From: Ruegeria aquimaris
GTDB lineage: Bacteria > Pseudomonadota > Alphaproteobacteria > Rhodobacterales > Rhodobacteraceae
Reading direction: 5' to 3'
DNA: 64,000 bases
NCBI RefSeq assembly: GCF_025751555.1
Contig: NZ_JAOWLB010000021.1
Coordinates: 1 to 64,000 of the forward strand
Part shown: positions 34,120-42,716 of the stretch, piece by piece
How the letters are laid out: every line of letters starts with the position of its first letter
Numbering within the stretch: position 1 is the first letter of the stretch
Made by a program: the position numbers and the translations under genes
The notes under the pieces: generated by a model
What the model was told of the DNA's origin: nothing
Database searches by the model: none
The model's input: the letters and a program-made list of their open reading frames with translations, nothing else

Positions 34120-34965
34120 ATGACAGGCACGCTTCTTTCGTTTGGACATGGATATTCGGCCCGGGCGCTGTCGCGGCGGCTGGCGCCGCGGGGCTGGCGG
34201 ATCATCGGCACCAGCCGCAACCCCGAGCAGATGGAGGCGATCCGGCAATCCGGGGCCGAGCCGGTTCTGTGGCCCGGCGGCGATGTGTCGTTCGACGGTG
34301 TCACGCATCTGCTGGTCTCGACCGCACCGGACGCGGCGGGGGATCCGGTGTTGGCGGCTCTGGGAGAGGAAATATCCAAAAGAGCCAAGCAGTTTCAATG
34401 GGTTGGATACCTTTCCACTACGGCGGTCTATGGCGATCACGACGGCGCCTGGGTGGACGAGAGCACACCGGTCGCGCCAACGGCGGCGCGCGGGCGCTGG
34501 CGGGTGATGGCCGAGGAGCAATGGCAGGCGGTGCCCGATCTGCCGGTTCACATCTTTCGGCTGGCCGGAATCTATGGTCCCGGACGGGGGCCGTTTTCCA
34601 AGCTGGGCAAGGGCGGACTGCGCCGGATCATCAAGCCGGGACAGGTGTTCTCTCGCATACATGTCATTGATATCGCTCAGGTTTTATCCGCTTCCATGGC
34701 ACGGCCAAACCCCGGCGCGATCTATAATGTTTGCGATGATGAGCCGGTTCCGCCGCAGGATGTGATTGCTTATGCGGCCGAGTTGCAGGGGCTGCCGCTG
34801 CCGCCCGCCGTCAACTTCGACGAGGCTGACCTGACCCCGATGGCGCGGAGTTTCTATAGCGAAAACAAGCGGGTACGGAACGACAAGATCAAGCAGGAGC
34901 TGGGGGTCGAACTGAAATACCCCAACTACAAGGTCGGGCTGGAGGCGCTGGCGGACGAGGGCTGA
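34120..34965 (+). CDS. NAD(P)-dependent epimerase/SDR, YeeZ-like
   Basis: A 281-residue extended SDR. The N-terminal nucleotide fold reads LLSFGHGYSARALSRRL instead of a standard GxxGxxG. YLSTTAVYGDHDGAW, RLAGIYGPGRGP and YNVCDDEPVPPQDVI follow the epimerase pattern, although the catalytic YxxxK tyrosine-lysine pair is not clear. Relatives include E. coli YeeZ; function unknown. It starts at ATG 34120, diverging from the methyltransferase gene. Confidence 0.75.
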   Translation: MTGTLLSFGHGYSARALSRRLAPRGWRIIGTSRNPEQMEAIRQSGAEPVLWPGGDVSFDGVTHLLVSTAPDAAGDPVLAALGEEISKRAKQFQWVGYLSTTAVYGDHDGAWVDESTPVAPTAARGRWRVMAEEQWQAVPDLPVHIFRLAGIYGPGRGPFSKLGKGGLRRIIKPGQVFSRIHVIDIAQVLSASMARPNPGAIYNVCDDEPVPPQDVIAYAAELQGLPLPPAVNFDEADLTPMARSFYSENKRVRNDKIKQELGVELKYPNYKVGLEALADEG

Positions 34966-34973
34966 ACCGGGCC

Positions 34974-35059
34974 TTTGTACCGGAAATCGACCGTTTTGTA
35001 CCGGTCCCGGGACGGCGATTGACCGTTTTGTACGCCGATTTCCGGCCTGAAACCGGAAA
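34974..35059. repeat. Nested direct and inverted repeats between convergent genes
   Basis: GACCGTTTTGTAC occurs twice (34989-35001 and 35021-35033), with a third TTTGTAC at 34974. They lie within a perfect ten-base inverted repeat: CCGGAAATCG (34980-34989) and CGATTTCCGG (35036-35045). A palindrome GTCCCGGGAC sits between the copies, and TTTCCGG/CCGGAAA (35039-35059) can form a further hairpin. This fills the gap between an SDR gene and a convergent secreted-protein gene. It exceeds what a simple shared terminator needs and there is no T-tract. Confidence 0.55.
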
Positions 35060-35062
35060 GGA

Positions 35063-35827
35063 TCAGGGCTTGGGCGGCAGGACGCCCCGGTCTTGCAGCA
35101 CCTGCAAGATATCCAGAATGGTCCCGGTGCTGACATCGGTCGAGCCGCGCAGGGAGAGGCCCAAGCCACCTTCGCCGATCTCGGTGGTGCCGCCAGTGTC
35201 GTATCGCGGTTCCAGCGATGCAAGCTCGGGTGGCAGTTTCGGACAGACCGGGTGGTTGGCCATCAGGCGTTCGACAACCGCCACCAGCAGATCCCCGGCC
35301 TTTGCCGAGGCCTGTTTCTGCGCGTCGGTGAGTTCGACCGCGCCGGTGAGGTCTATGGCCATGTCCGCCAGGTTGAGGGTGACGCAATTGTCCTCGACCC
35401 GGACCCCGGCGGTGACGGTCAGGGTCATGTCCTGTGACAAGACCAGCGGTCCCCGGTCAGTGGCCGTCAAGCCTTCGCGCGCGCAGGAATACATGTCGGC
35501 GGCAAGCGTGCCCGAAAACATGAAATTGCCACCCTGAGCGGCCAGGTCCATCCCGCGAATTTCGGCCTTGAGGGTGCACAGGTCCACCAGCGTATGCCCG
35601 TTCACGATCCCGGGCAGGGTGGACTGGACGTTGGTCAAGTCGAGCAGCGCATCGGTTCCGATGCGGGTCGGGCCACGCTCGGTCAGTTGCAGGCTGAGCC
35701 CGTAGGGAATCTTGCGGTCGAGAACCGTCAGGTCATTGTCAAAGGTCAGGTCAACCTCGTTGGCCGAGACCTGGGGCGCCAGCATCGTGAGGGCCAGAAG
35801 CGCGATGGGGGTCCAAACAGTTTTCAT
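35063..35827 (-). CDS. Secreted protein of unknown family, downstream tandem paralog
   Basis: A 254-residue protein with a clear signal peptide (MKTVWTPIALLALTMLAPQVSA, cleaved near residue 22). The mature part has four cysteines that align with those of the adjacent upstream gene, and the C-terminal half is clearly shared: HPVCPKLPPELASLEPRY and TILDILQVLQDRGVL. Expected location is periplasm or outside. I do not recognise the family. Its ATG overlaps the stop of the paralog (ATGA), so the two are translated as a coupled pair. Confidence 0.8.
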   Translation of the reverse strand: MKTVWTPIALLALTMLAPQVSANEVDLTFDNDLTVLDRKIPYGLSLQLTERGPTRIGTDALLDLTNVQSTLPGIVNGHTLVDLCTLKAEIRGMDLAAQGGNFMFSGTLAADMYSCAREGLTATDRGPLVLSQDMTLTVTAGVRVEDNCVTLNLADMAIDLTGAVELTDAQKQASAKAGDLLVAVVERLMANHPVCPKLPPELASLEPRYDTGGTTEIGEGGLGLSLRGSTDVSTGTILDILQVLQDRGVLPPKP

Positions 35828-36672
35828 TGGTTTTGCGGCCCCAGAATGCCGCGGTCTTTCATGACCCGGACCAGATCGAGGATCGTTGCGGCGCTGGTGT
35901 CGACCGAGCCGCTGAGATTGGCACCAAGGCCGCCCGCGCCGATCTCGCGGATACCGCCGGAGGTATATCGCGGTTCGAGACTTGCGATTTCGGGCGGGAG
36001 TTCGGGGCAGACGGGGTGGTCTGACAGTGCCTCTTCGGCCTTTTCGACAATCAGGCGTTCGGCCAGTTCGGTCAGGCCGAACAGGTCGGCGGCGCCGCCC
36101 AGCAGCCCGAGGGGGTCCAGTTGCAGATCGACCAGACTTGCCCGCATGCATGGATGGGTGACAACCGTCCGCGCGGTGGCCTGGAAATTCACGTTCTGGC
36201 CAAACAGGAGAAACCGGCGGTAATGCACCTTTGGGTCCTTGGTGTTGCATCCGAAGAACTTGGCCTGAAACTGCCCGCGCACGGAAACGGTGTCGGCCTT
36301 GGCCGAAACGTCCGAGATGGCAACCGCGAATTTCTGTTTGCAGTCCTCTTGCAGGACGCTGGAGAGCAGGGCGGGCGCCTGTGCCTGAAACCCGCGCAGG
36401 TCCAGATACGCGGCCACCGACATCCGCGTCGGGTTGACGTCGCCGAGACGAAGGACCATCGAATAGGGGATTGGCGCATCTTTTATGGTGAGCTGTTCGG
36501 TCACCTTGAAGGACACCTCGCCGGCCGCAAGCCCATGGGCCGTGAACAGGGTTGCTGCTGCGGCCATGGCGCAGAATTGCCAGGCTTTTCGGGACAAGTT
36601 TGCCAGTCGGGCCTTTGTGGCACGCTCCAAAGGCCGGGCGGTCGGGACGTTTTTGGAGGAACGCGGCGGCAT
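35824..36672 (-). CDS. Secreted protein of unknown family, upstream tandem paralog
   Basis: A 282-residue protein, first of a coupled pair with the gene at 35063. A basic N-terminal stretch precedes a hydrophobic segment (FCAMAAAATLFTAHGLAAG), so export is likely with a long n-region or from a later start. Shared with the paralog are LTI.D.PIPY near the mature N-terminus, four cysteines, HPVCPELPPEIASLEPRY and TILDLVRVMKDRGIL. I use ATG 36672 because AAGGAAA lies just before it; another in-frame ATG at 36696 exists. It diverges from the ABC importer operon. Confidence 0.78.
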   Translation of the reverse strand: MPPRSSKNVPTARPLERATKARLANLSRKAWQFCAMAAAATLFTAHGLAAGEVSFKVTEQLTIKDAPIPYSMVLRLGDVNPTRMSVAAYLDLRGFQAQAPALLSSVLQEDCKQKFAVAISDVSAKADTVSVRGQFQAKFFGCNTKDPKVHYRRFLLFGQNVNFQATARTVVTHPCMRASLVDLQLDPLGLLGGAADLFGLTELAERLIVEKAEEALSDHPVCPELPPEIASLEPRYTSGGIREIGAGGLGANLSGSVDTSAATILDLVRVMKDRGILGPQNQ

Positions 36673-36899
36673 GGTTTTCCTTTGGAACAGGGCCAAGGTG
36701 GTTGCCGGTCATTGAAGGCGACCTGTGACGACGGGTCAAGGTAGCGCGCATGGATGGCCGGAAACCTCCGGGGTAGGCGGGCCGCACTCTGCGGCGAAAA
36801 CAGTTGACGCTGACAGGGTCACTCATGCAGCCTTTAAGAAAAGGTAAAGAACTTTCTACAGAATATGTTCGCAAACAATGGAAAAGGGGGAGGACATCC

Positions 36900-38393
36900 A
36901 TGTCATCCAGACTTGCAAGATCTGGCGTGGCCATCGCCGCGCTGGCACTGTGCGCCGCGCTGTCGCCGACAGGGGGCTGGGCCGGAACCACCATTGTCAT
37001 CGGGTTGCAGCAGGAGCCGACCTCGCTGGATCCGACGGCGGATGCGACCGCGTCGATTGACGGGATGCTGACGCAGAACCTGTTCGAATCGCTCACCACC
37101 GTGAATGAGGCGGGCGAGGTGCTGCCGCAACTGGCGGAAAGCTGGACGGTGTCCGAGGACGGGCTGACCTATACCTTTGACCTGGTGGATGGGGCCACGT
37201 TCCATGACGGCACCGGGTTCGATGCCGAGGACGTCAAGTTCAGTTTCGACCGGGCGATGGCGGAGGATTCGGTCAACCCGTCGAAAGGCCTGTTCAAGCC
37301 GATTGAAAGCGTGACGGTTGTCGACGCGGGCACGGTCGAGATCAAGCTGAAGCAGAAGGACGCGTTTTTCCTGTTCAACATGGCGCAGGGCGACGTGTCT
37401 ATCGTGGCGCCCGAGTCGGTTGAGGCCAATAACGCAAACCCGGTCGGCACCGGGCCGTTCAAGTATGACAGCTGGACGCGGGGCGACAAGCTGGTGCTGG
37501 TCAAGAACCCCGATCATCGCGATGCGGCTTCGGTGGCGCTGGAACGGGTAGAGTTCAAGTTCATCTCGGATGCGGCGGCGGCCTCGGCCGCGCTGCTTGC
37601 GGAGGAAATCGACGCATTTCCCGGATTTCCGGCGCCTGAACTGTTGCCGCAGTTCGAGGCCGATCCGCGGTTCAAGGTGGTGACCGGATCGACCGAGGGC
37701 GAGGTGATCCTGGCCATGAACAACGCGAAGGCGCCGTTCAACGATATCCGGGTGCGGCAGGCGGTGAGCCATGCCATCGACCGGGGCGAGATCATCGACG
37801 GGGCGATGTATGGGCAGGCGGTGCCGATCGGCAGTTTCTATCCGCCGCATGGACCCGCCTATGTCGATCTGACCGGCACCTATCCGCATGACACCGCCAA
37901 GGCCAAGGCGCTGTTCGAAGAGGCGGGGGTTGCCGGGACGACCATGACCTTGCGGGTGCCGCCCTTCCCCTATGCGACGCGCTCGGCCGAGATCATCCAG
38001 GCGCAGCTGGCCGAGGCCGGGATCGACGCCAAGGTGGAGAATGTCGAATGGGGGTTCTGGATCGACGAGATCTACAAGAAGCTCAATTACGACATGACGA
38101 TCATCGCCCATACCTCGCCCAACGACATGGGCAATTTTGCGCGCGGGCCGAAATATTTCTATGGCTATGACGATGCGGGCTACACCGACCTGTGGAACCG
38201 GATCAGCGCCGAGGCCGATGACGCGGCGCGCAATGCGCTGCTGGCGGAGGCCCAGAAGTACCTGGCCGATCAGGCGGTGCACGGGTTCCTGTTCCAGCTG
38301 CCGCAGCTTGGGGTCTACAAGACCGGGGTCGAGGGGTTCTGGGATTCGCGTGCGGTGCTGTTCCAGCCGCTGGCGGGTGTGTCCGTGAACTGA
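36900..38393 (+). CDS. ABC importer substrate-binding protein (family 5)
   Basis: A 497-residue periplasmic receptor of the peptide/nickel type. The signal peptide covers about residues 1-27 (ALALCAALSPTGGWAG). IGLQQEPTSLDPTADATASI, NLFESLTTVNEAGEVLPQLAESW and FHDGTGFDAEDVKFSFDRAM are the conserved opening of the SBP_bac_5 domain; RVRQAVSHAIDRGEI is the typical middle. The ligand is unknown. GGGGGAGGA precedes the ATG. It heads a seven-gene operon with two permeases, two ATPases, a phosphoesterase and a phosphatase. Confidence 0.93.
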   Translation: MSSRLARSGVAIAALALCAALSPTGGWAGTTIVIGLQQEPTSLDPTADATASIDGMLTQNLFESLTTVNEAGEVLPQLAESWTVSEDGLTYTFDLVDGATFHDGTGFDAEDVKFSFDRAMAEDSVNPSKGLFKPIESVTVVDAGTVEIKLKQKDAFFLFNMAQGDVSIVAPESVEANNANPVGTGPFKYDSWTRGDKLVLVKNPDHRDAASVALERVEFKFISDAAAASAALLAEEIDAFPGFPAPELLPQFEADPRFKVVTGSTEGEVILAMNNAKAPFNDIRVRQAVSHAIDRGEIIDGAMYGQAVPIGSFYPPHGPAYVDLTGTYPHDTAKAKALFEEAGVAGTTMTLRVPPFPYATRSAEIIQAQLAEAGIDAKVENVEWGFWIDEIYKKLNYDMTIIAHTSPNDMGNFARGPKYFYGYDDAGYTDLWNRISAEADDAARNALLAEAQKYLADQAVHGFLFQLPQLGVYKTGVEGFWDSRAVLFQPLAGVSVN

Positions 38394-38439
38394 CCGGAAA
38401 GGCGGCGCGCCGGGTGATCCGGCGCGCTGCTGCCGACTG

Positions 38440-39384
38440 ATGGGGTACTTCCTTTTCCGCCGCACGATCAGTTTCGTCTTGACCCTGCTGGCGGTGTCGG
38501 TGGTGGTCTTTGCGGTGATGAATATCCTGCCGGGCGATCCGGCGCTGTCGATCCTGGGGCTGGATGCGACCGAGGATGCATTGGCCGCGCTGCGCGAGGA
38601 GCTGGGCCTGAACGAGCCGGTGCTGAGCCGCTATCTGCACTGGATCGCGGGGGCGGTGCAGGGTGATTTCGGCATCAGTCAGTCATTCCGCGTGCCGGTG
38701 TCCGAGCTGATCGCCGAGCGGCTTCCGCTGACGGTGTCGCTGGCCATCTCGGGCATGGTGGTGACCGTGATCCTGGCGGTTGCGCTCGGCGTTGCCGCCG
38801 CCGCCAACCATGGCAAGGCGGGGGACTGGGGTATCATGTTCCTGAGCCAGCTGGGCATCGCGGTGCCGGCGTTCTGGCTGTCGATCCTGTTGGTGCTGCT
38901 GTTCGCGGTCAAGCTGCGCTGGCTGCCGCCCGGCGGGTTTCCGGGCTGGTCGGAACCGGCGGCGGCGGTGCGGTCGCTCATCTTGCCGACGGTGGCGCTG
39001 GCGCTGGTGCAGTCGGCGGTGCTGGCGCGGGTGACGCGGTCCTCGGCGCTGGAGGTGATGCGGCTCGACTATATCCGCACCGCGCGGGCGATGGGGTTTT
39101 CGCGGCGCAGGGTGTTGTGGCGGCATGTGCTGCCCAATGCGCTGATCCCGATCGTGACCATCGTGGGCCTGCAATTCGCGGCACTGGTGACCGGGACCAT
39201 CGTGATCGAGAACGTGTTCTATCTGCCCGGTCTGGGGCGGCTGATCTTTCAGTCCATCGCCAATCGCGACCTGCCGACGGTGCAGGCGCTGGTCATGCTG
39301 TTTGCCGCCATCGTGGTGACCGCGAATTTCATCGTCGATCTGCTGTACCTGGCGATTGATCCCAGGCTGAAGGCGCGGTCATGA
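38440..39384 (+). CDS. ABC importer permease (DppB-like)
   Basis: A 314-residue inner membrane protein with about six membrane segments. RRTISFVLTLLAVSVVVFAV is the first, and the EAA-type loop that contacts the ATPase reads DYIRTARAMGFSRRRVLWRHVLPNAL near residue 210. PALSILGLDATEDALAALREELG is typical of the long first loop in DppB proteins. Its stop overlaps the next permease start (ATGA). Confidence 0.92.
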   Translation: MGYFLFRRTISFVLTLLAVSVVVFAVMNILPGDPALSILGLDATEDALAALREELGLNEPVLSRYLHWIAGAVQGDFGISQSFRVPVSELIAERLPLTVSLAISGMVVTVILAVALGVAAAANHGKAGDWGIMFLSQLGIAVPAFWLSILLVLLFAVKLRWLPPGGFPGWSEPAAAVRSLILPTVALALVQSAVLARVTRSSALEVMRLDYIRTARAMGFSRRRVLWRHVLPNALIPIVTIVGLQFAALVTGTIVIENVFYLPGLGRLIFQSIANRDLPTVQALVMLFAAIVVTANFIVDLLYLAIDPRLKARS

Positions 39385-40199
39385 CGAGACTGCCGCCAAA
39401 CCTGGTCATCGGCGCGGTGCTGGTGGCGCTGGTGGCGGGAACCGCCGCGCTGTCGCTGGTGTGGACGCCGCATGACCATACGCTGCTGAACATCCGGGGC
39501 AAGTTCGCGCCCCCGTCCGAGCTGCACTGGCTGGGCACCGATCAGCTGGGGCGGGATGTGTTCTCGCAGCTGATGGTGGCGGCGCGCAATTCGGTGGCGG
39601 TGGCGCTGATCTCGGTCTGTCTGGGCGGGGTGATCGGGGTTGCGCTGGGGCTTCTTGCCTCGGCCATGGGGGGCGTGGTCGAGGATGTGATCATGCGCAT
39701 CGCCGATATCGGTTTCGCCTTTCCGGCGCTGTTGTTCGCGATCATGCTGGCGGCGGTGTTCGGTCCGTCGCTGATGGTGGCGATCATCGCCATTGCGTTC
39801 ATCAATATCCCGGTATTCGCGCGGGTGACGCGGGCCTCGGCCAACCAGATCTGGACCCGCGAATATGTCTATGCCGCGCGGGCGGCGGGCATGGGGCGGG
39901 TGGTGATCTCGCGCGATCATGTGCTGCCCAATATCGCGGCGCCGATCATCGTGCAGGCCACCATCGAGTTTGCCATCGCGATCCTGGCCGAGGCGGCGCT
40001 GAGTTACCTGGGTCTGGGGGCGCAGCCCCCGGCGCCGTCCTGGGGGCGGATGCTGTCCGAGGCACAGACGCTGATGTATCTGGCGCCGCAACTGGCGATC
40101 TATCCGGGGTTGTGCATCGTGACGGCGGTGTTGGGGTTCAGCCTGTTGGGGGACGGGCTGCGCGACATTACCGACCCCAGACTGGTCCGGCAGCGATGA
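39381..40199 (+). CDS. ABC importer permease (DppC-like)
   Basis: A 272-residue inner membrane protein with about six membrane segments. HWLGTDQLGRDVFSQLMVAARNS is a DppC hallmark and EYVYAARAAGMGRVVISRDHVLPN is the ATPase-contacting loop. SYLGLGAQPPAPSWGRML near the C-terminus is also family-typical. ATGA overlaps join it to both neighbours. Confidence 0.92.
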   Translation: MTRLPPNLVIGAVLVALVAGTAALSLVWTPHDHTLLNIRGKFAPPSELHWLGTDQLGRDVFSQLMVAARNSVAVALISVCLGGVIGVALGLLASAMGGVVEDVIMRIADIGFAFPALLFAIMLAAVFGPSLMVAIIAIAFINIPVFARVTRASANQIWTREYVYAARAAGMGRVVISRDHVLPNIAAPIIVQATIEFAIAILAEAALSYLGLGAQPPAPSWGRMLSEAQTLMYLAPQLAIYPGLCIVTAVLGFSLLGDGLRDITDPRLVRQR

Positions 40200-41146
40200 T
40201 CGAGGCAGCGGGGCTGACGGTGGATATGGGGGCCGGGCAGGCGGTGCGCGAGGCATCGTTTGTCATCGCGCCGGGCGACCGCATCGGCATCGTGGGCGAA
40301 TCGGGCTGCGGCAAGACCATGCTGGGGCTGGCGCTGATGGGGATGGTGCCGGATGCGGGCCGCGTGAGCGGCAGCCTGACGATTGACGGGACCCAGATGG
40401 TGGGCGCGGGCGAGGCGATCTGGCAGAAGCTGCGCGCCCGGCGGGTCGCGATGATCTTTCAGGAACCGATGGCGGCGCTGAACCCGATCAAGCGGGTGGG
40501 CGAGACGGTGATGGAGCCGATGATGGTGCATCTGGGTCTGGGCCGCGACGCGGCCCGCGCCCGGGCGCTGGAGCTGTTCCGGGAAGTGGGCATCCCCGAT
40601 CCCGAGGCGCGGCTGCGCCAGTTCCCGCACGAGATCTCGGGCGGGCAGCGGCAGCGGGTGCTGATCGCGCTGGCGCTGGCCTGTGATCCGGGGGTTCTGA
40701 TCGCCGACGAGCCAACCACGGCGCTGGATGCCAACGTGGCGCTGCGGGTGACGCAGCTGCTGGTCGGGCTGGCCGAGCGGCGCACCATGGGGCTGGTGTT
40801 CATCTCGCATGACCTGGCCGCCGTTGCGCGGGCGACGGAGCGGGTAATGGTGATGTATGGCGGCGATATCGTCGAGCGGGGGGCGACGGAGGAGGTGCTT
40901 GCGCAGCCCCGGCACCCCTATACGCGAGGGCTGCTGTCGGCGCGGCCGAGCCCCGGCAACATGCGCGCGACGGGTGGGCGGCGCGGACGCCTGCCGACCA
41001 TCCCCGGCAGCGTGCCGCCCCTGGCCGAGCTGGCGCCCGGCTGCCGGTTCGCAGGCCGCTGCCCGGTCGAGCTGGATATGTGTCGGGGCGAACGGCCACC
41101 GCAACGGGGCACCATGATCTGTCACCGGTCGGAGGAGGGCGCATGA
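40196..41146 (+). CDS. ABC importer ATPase (DppD-like)
   Basis: A 316-residue ATPase with Walker A GESGCGKTM, signature ISGGQRQRV and Walker B VLIADEPTTALD, plus the switch histidine in ISHDLAA. The C-terminal oligopeptide-type extension includes APGCRFAGRCPVELDMC, with the paired cysteines typical of OppD/DppD. Start 40196 overlaps the permease stop. Works as one of two different ATPases with the next gene. Confidence 0.93.
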   Translation: MIEAAGLTVDMGAGQAVREASFVIAPGDRIGIVGESGCGKTMLGLALMGMVPDAGRVSGSLTIDGTQMVGAGEAIWQKLRARRVAMIFQEPMAALNPIKRVGETVMEPMMVHLGLGRDAARARALELFREVGIPDPEARLRQFPHEISGGQRQRVLIALALACDPGVLIADEPTTALDANVALRVTQLLVGLAERRTMGLVFISHDLAAVARATERVMVMYGGDIVERGATEEVLAQPRHPYTRGLLSARPSPGNMRATGGRRGRLPTIPGSVPPLAELAPGCRFAGRCPVELDMCRGERPPQRGTMICHRSEEGA

Positions 41147-41913
41147 CGCTGCTGTCGGTCGAAGCGGTGACGCGGCGCTATCGCCTGCCCCGGCGGGCGC
41201 TGTGGTCGCCGCCGCCGGTGCTGACGGCGGTCGATGCCGCCAGTTTCACGCTCGACGCCGGGCGGACGCTGGGCGTGGTGGGGGAATCCGGGTCGGGCAA
41301 GTCGACGCTGGCGCGCATGGTCATGGGGTTCGAGCGCCCGGACGCGGGCCGTATCCTGTTCGACGGGCAGGATCTGGCGGCCTTGCCGCCCGCCGCGCTG
41401 CGCCGGTTGCGGCCCCGGTTCCAGATGGTGTTCCAGGACCCCTATGGCAGTCTGGACCCGCGCCGCACGGTGGGCTGGTCCATTGCCGAGCCGTTGCGCG
41501 CCACCGGGGCGGAGGAGCGCGGCAAGGTGGCCGAGGCGCTGGAGCATGTCGGCCTGCGCCCGGCGGATGCGGGGAAATACCCGCACGAGTTCTCGGGCGG
41601 GCAGCGCCAGCGTGTTGCCATCGCGCGCGCCATCGTCACCCGGCCCGCGCTGTTGGTGGCGGACGAGGCGGTGTCGGCGCTGGATATGTCGGTGCAGGCG
41701 CAGATCCTTAACCTGCTCATGGACTTGCAGGATGAGCTGGGGCTTGCCATTCTTTTCATCAGTCACGATCTGGCGGTCGTGAGCAGCATCTGCGACCACG
41801 TTCTTGTGATGGAACATGGCAAGACGGTGGAGCAGGGTGCGGTGGGGCAGATCATGCGCAACCCCGGGACCGCGTACACGAAATCGCTTTTGCAGGCTGG
41901 CGGACTATTATGA
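41143..41913 (+). CDS. ABC importer ATPase (DppF-like)
   Basis: A 256-residue ATPase with Walker A GESGSGKST, signature FSGGQRQRV, Walker B LLVADEAVSALD and ISHDLAVV. VFQDPYGSLDPRRTVGWSIAEP is typical of the DppF/OppF type. It is shorter than DppD because it lacks the cysteine extension. It starts at 41143, overlapping the previous stop, and its own stop overlaps the phosphoesterase start. Confidence 0.92.
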   Translation: MTLLSVEAVTRRYRLPRRALWSPPPVLTAVDAASFTLDAGRTLGVVGESGSGKSTLARMVMGFERPDAGRILFDGQDLAALPPAALRRLRPRFQMVFQDPYGSLDPRRTVGWSIAEPLRATGAEERGKVAEALEHVGLRPADAGKYPHEFSGGQRQRVAIARAIVTRPALLVADEAVSALDMSVQAQILNLLMDLQDELGLAILFISHDLAVVSSICDHVLVMEHGKTVEQGAVGQIMRNPGTAYTKSLLQAGGLL

Positions 41914-42716
41914 CACGTATCGTTCATCTGACCGATCTCCATGTCTCTCACCCCGATGTGGGCGACCCTTCGTTGCGGACCGATACGGTGGGCATGCTCA
42001 GGCATGTGGTCGGCCTGATCAACGCGATGGACCCGGCGCCCGATCTGGTGGTGGCCAGCGGCGATCTGACCAATACGGGCGCGGTGCAATCTTATGAGTT
42101 GCTCAGGGAGATCCTGAGTGGGCTGGTGCCGCCGCTGGTTCTGGCGCTGGGCAATCACGACAAGCGGGCGGCGTTTGCGCAGGTGTTCGGGACCGGCACC
42201 GGCGATGGGCCTTATTTTCACGACCGGGTCGTGTCGGGTCTGCATGTGATCACGCTGGATACTTTGGTGCCGGGGCGGGTGGCCGGGCGGATCGACGCCG
42301 AACAGATCGCCTTTCTCGACGCTGCGCTGGACCGGGCGCCGGACCTGCCCAAGCTGGTGGTCGCGCATCACCCGCCGCATATGGACGCGCGCACGCTGCC
42401 TTGGGCCAGTCTCGACCCCGAAAGCTCGCGCGTGTTTGGCGAGACGCTGGAGGGGCGGGGCGTGGTCGGGGTGCTGTCGGGGCATGTGCATCTGGACCAG
42501 GTGCATCACTGGCGGGGGGTGCCGGTGGTCACCTGCATGGGGCTGAATTCGACGGTGGATATCCTGGAGCAGCGCGACATGCGCATTGTCGAGGGCACCA
42601 GCATGGGCCTGTGCATCTTGCGGCCGCACGGGTTGTCGGTGGCCTTTGCGCCGCTGTCGCCGGAGCGCCGCGAACTGGCGGTGCTGGAAGAGGCGCGGTT
42701 GCGGGCGTTCCGATGA
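41910..42716 (+). CDS. Calcineurin-type metallophosphoesterase (CpdA/GpdQ-like)
   Basis: A 268-residue two-metal phosphodiesterase fold. Motifs in order: TDLHVSHP, SGDLTNTG, LGNHDKR, VAHHPPH and SGHVHLDQVHH, covering all metal ligands. Relatives hydrolyse cyclic nucleotides or glycerophosphodiesters. No signal peptide, so cytoplasmic. Placed between the ABC importer ATPase and a tyrosine-phosphatase-like gene with ATGA overlaps on both sides, which suggests it processes the imported compound; that is inference. Confidence 0.88.
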   Translation: MTRIVHLTDLHVSHPDVGDPSLRTDTVGMLRHVVGLINAMDPAPDLVVASGDLTNTGAVQSYELLREILSGLVPPLVLALGNHDKRAAFAQVFGTGTGDGPYFHDRVVSGLHVITLDTLVPGRVAGRIDAEQIAFLDAALDRAPDLPKLVVAHHPPHMDARTLPWASLDPESSRVFGETLEGRGVVGVLSGHVHLDQVHHWRGVPVVTCMGLNSTVDILEQRDMRIVEGTSMGLCILRPHGLSVAFAPLSPERRELAVLEEARLRAFR

